28,682 nucleotides of DNA. Source: UBA1140 sp964573285 (lineage in GTDB: Bacteria; Campylobacterota; Campylobacteria; Campylobacterales; Sulfurovaceae). Below, piece after piece: positions 27,601 to 28,682 of the stretch; positions within the stretch are counted from its first letter, which is position 1; every line of letters starts with the position of its first letter. The position numbers and the translations under genes were made by a program. Location of the stretch: the NCBI GenBank assembly GCA_964573285.1, contig CAZNJD010000063.1:1-28682 (forward strand). The letters run 5' to 3'. The notes under the pieces are model-generated. The model was not told the DNA's origin, searched no databases, and saw only the letters and a list, made by a program, of their open reading frames with translations.

Positions 27601-28236
27601 TGGAGTATAGAGATTGCAAAACATTTTGCTCAGAGAGATTTTGTTAGCTCAATAATTAATCTCAATTATAAAAATAGTGAAATAGAGTTAGGAATAGAGG
27701 CGAGATATCATGATAAAGGTAAACAAACTACACAATTACAAATGATAGGTATCCAAAATTCTGTTAAAGTTAGTGCCACAAAAAGAGTATCTAATAGAAT
27801 AAATATTAGAGCATCTTATAAACAAAGTAAATACCAAAAACAAGATAGACACACTGTTGGTAATTCAGAGCAATTTAAAGTAAGTGGAGACTATCTTTTA
27901 AGAGCAGGTTATCCTGATATACGATTTGCAACCTATCTACTTATATATAAATTTAGGGGTGTAAAAGAGAATTTATTGCCAAAAGATTTTATAGAGTTTG
28001 GTTCTCAAATTAGTATAGGAGGTGTTCAAAATGAAGAGATACATCAAGATTTAAGACCTTTTGGAGTATTGGGATTATCTGTTAATGATAGAGAAGAGGT
28101 AGGAACAAGTTTATCTCTTGGATTATCTGGAACTTTAAAAGATGGAGACGCTTTAAATCTATCTATTGATTACAGTAAAGGTATGGATATGATTAGTTAT
28201 CCATATTATGGGGTAAACTTTGATTATAAGTTTTAG
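24604..28236 (+). CDS. pelB: PelB outer-membrane porin with TPR scaffold
   Basis: 1210 residues (1193 in Pseudomonas). One inner-membrane helix (about 18-36, IGEMIGVVIVFSFVLYLLF), a long run of TPR-like helical repeats (about 45-940; for example ILLANYYAQTSKIKKASNSFDKALKLDPYN) and a C-terminal beta barrel (about 945-1210) ending in GVNFDYKF, with a terminal Phe as needed for insertion by the BAM complex. PelB binds PelA in the periplasm and forms the export pore capped by PelC. The start is TTG, inside the last 20 bases of pelA, chosen because AAGGAG lies just upstream and no ATG is nearby. Last gene of the operon. I see no convincing terminator after it. Confidence 0.93.
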   Translation: MYSSVNNNDTSTSILSIGEMIGVVIVFSFVLYLLFPKQDIEHIIETKGKNTNLSINYLESMLLYYPDNLKLEMILLQNYDYENKRKKAFKLINKIGSQTKDKNILDKIYQIEYRLLKEEYFNKKDKQLLAKIRQKLYNLFKFRGKDRDYVFFLAEATQMNFKKLKYLSLKGLMKQKPELINYQLEKEAFFLASYLKYKDEAQNFLINLTKYPEIDQELKDNALSILLNHKEYDKAISLATKLFQNAKDNITKENYFNIALYATALAHSKDNNKTALNELINIYKYSVILDTHNISFILDNLLKIGDTKGASSFAQESFDIYSERFDENCTNLAIKGMIYNQDLAPALTLALFAEDKFNNNKWLDKAIELSVWQGKMKYAIELNIKGYRKYKNIKYERYLLDKTTLNNGYKILGEIYKEKVKNGDYSFIDKVAEYFDYTAKTSQGEEYFVKLLKKHKSREILKQAISFSYKNNSYKKGLKLYYKYKSKYGIDKNLQQSSINKLMALKKFHKAYILTQELETKEKHDKKLIALMKKLKIENKFHIYTKLMNLGWIYKDYEYIYKLLWKLERLGKLNEDGYSKLITLNQELKDGNKLAYLYQKTWNKTHKINYLMALLYLYMDKKDYKKFELTRSQLSLKNKKILEKDINYHILLANYYAQTSKIKKASNSFDKALKLDPYNSTTHQAYIWFLIDNRFNKLLKKELLLLRKNPKLQKLVGFPSVVGALQFQKSDLALKWLMPLLNSSDSLEYQVVYADILQLQDREEGASKVRLKLFRRLNKMIKKSPKLLEDKAFARVYLRLVVMFVSPYERKNFYFKKFKHLFKPKDFMDMKIGWKSYIQSDTQVKYLASKYHMNLPWLQLYIAMSRGDNQAKQELLHNYKDILAFRDRVTASKDIGDRAGAYSLAFQGMEDNQRDVDLYKIYEGMINSDYPKSEFKSKYKKLSPHITDIENRVSYRWHLYKGISSQFSIHQYRYIKDNGKDFLDDKLAFSLNNSYKRVIWSIEIAKHFAQRDFVSSIINLNYKNSEIELGIEARYHDKGKQTTQLQMIGIQNSVKVSATKRVSNRINIRASYKQSKYQKQDRHTVGNSEQFKVSGDYLLRAGYPDIRFATYLLIYKFRGVKENLLPKDFIEFGSQISIGGVQNEEIHQDLRPFGVLGLSVNDREEVGTSLSLGLSGTLKDGDALNLSIDYSKGMDMISYPYYGVNFDYKF

Positions 28237-28273
28237 GGTTAATTTCCCCATGCCTATCTCCACTTCCATTATC

Positions 28274-28682
28274 TTAACTTACTCCCTCAAAAACATCCAA
28301 TTTCCCCTCCTTGCCCATCTTATAAAGCATCTTCCAAATCTGAACTACAGCATCCTCACTCAAACTCTCCCCACTCATATCATAAAGCCTACCATTAGGA
28401 AATATAGAAATATCAAAAAAGTCATCACCCTTTTTAAGCCTAGCTATCTTCTTATGCACAAATTTTTCTTTGAGATACTCTTGAAACATGCTCATACTAG
28501 AGGTATAAGCATACCTCATATTCTCTTCTGAATTCTTTTTAAAGATATATAGATTTTCTCTATTTTCATGCAGATACTCCCATAGCTTTTGAGCCTCTTT
28601 TTGGTCTATATATGCTTTTTTCTTATCATCACCATAATATAAAAACCCTTTTTTGTTGCAGATTATAGGTCTGTTATCTTTT
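28274..28682 (-). CDS. Unrecognised protein, 5' end beyond the window
   Basis: The - strand frame ending in a stop at 28274 stays open to the window edge, about 135 codons, with no Met, Val or Leu(TTG) start before the ATG at 28519; the gene therefore very probably begins past base 28682. The visible part is charged and helical, with no signal peptide or membrane helix. It contains KKGFLYYGDDKKKAYID, LWEYLHENRENLYIF, MFQEYLKEKFVHKK and GDDFFDISIFPNGRLYDMSG. I cannot name a family. It converges on pelB with 37 bases between the stops. Base composition changes sharply on the + strand here (C/T-rich), as expected for a - strand gene. Confidence 0.6.
   Translation of the reverse strand, partial: KDNRPIICNKKGFLYYGDDKKKAYIDQKEAQKLWEYLHENRENLYIFKKNSEENMRYAYTSSMSMFQEYLKEKFVHKKIARLKKGDDFFDISIFPNGRLYDMSGESLSEDAVVQIWKMLYKMGKEGKLDVFEGVS

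Noticed and set aside
28230..28260. GGG...CCC stem after pelB as a terminator
   Set aside because: Three or four pairs only, no T tract; not distinguishable from chance.
28220..28531. A + strand reading frame at the right edge (103 codons)
   Set aside because: Antisense to the longer open - strand frame, proline/leucine/threonine-rich as shadow frames are, and without a ribosome site.

Overview
The window is low in GC and densely coded on both strands. It most likely comes from a denitrifying Campylobacterota (Epsilonproteobacteria), of the Sulfurovum/Sulfurimonas/Arcobacter kind. This is inferred from the A/T-rich codons, the conserved-looking housekeeping proteins (Dcd, a BON-LysM protein), an anaerobic respiratory haem d1 cluster and a large hybrid kinase. 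No 16S or marker gene is present to prove it. No gap between genes exceeds about 160 bases. I saw no tRNA, rRNA, CRISPR array, insertion sequence or prophage.

Layout. (1) Bases 2-3898 (+): the 3' part of a very large secreted protein. It carries the end of an Ig-like domain, a GH12-like glycosidase domain that keeps both catalytic glutamates, and an ImpA/SslE-type M60 zinc metalloprotease. (2) 3961-5051 (-): a BON-LysM protein (Kbp-like) and dCTP deaminase, converging on gene 1 at a hairpin terminator. (3) 5193-8988 (+): a two-gene sensory module, made of a free periplasmic PilJ-type (nitrate/nitrite-sensor-like) protein and a hybrid histidine kinase with a periplasmic NIT domain and three receiver-like domains. 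(4) 9099-11342 (+): glutaminyl-tRNA synthetase with a C-terminal YqeY/GatB-like domain. (5) 11353-16001 (-): a tight operon transcribed as cytochrome c - nirJ - nirF - SUMT (nirE/cobA) - Crp/Fnr regulator - precorrin-2 dehydrogenase, i.e. part of the haem d1/sirohaem pathway for cd1 nitrite reductase. Its promoter region has two FNR/DNR-type boxes. One is placed for class II activation and the other overlaps the -10. (6) 16174-28236 (+): a complete Pel exopolysaccharide operon in the order pelC-D-E-F-G-A-B, with most genes overlapping. (7) 28274-28682 (-): the 3' end of an unrecognised gene that runs off the window.

How they fit. The d1 cluster and the NIT/PilJ module both point to nitrate/nitrite respiration. 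The haem d1 operon and the Pel operon are divergent from one 172-base region, so nitrogen-oxide or oxygen sensing could influence matrix production; that link is inference. PelD, the c-di-GMP receptor in known Pel systems, lacks any RxxD motif here, so post-translational control of Pel may differ. The most novel-looking single object is the GH12-like plus M60 protein.
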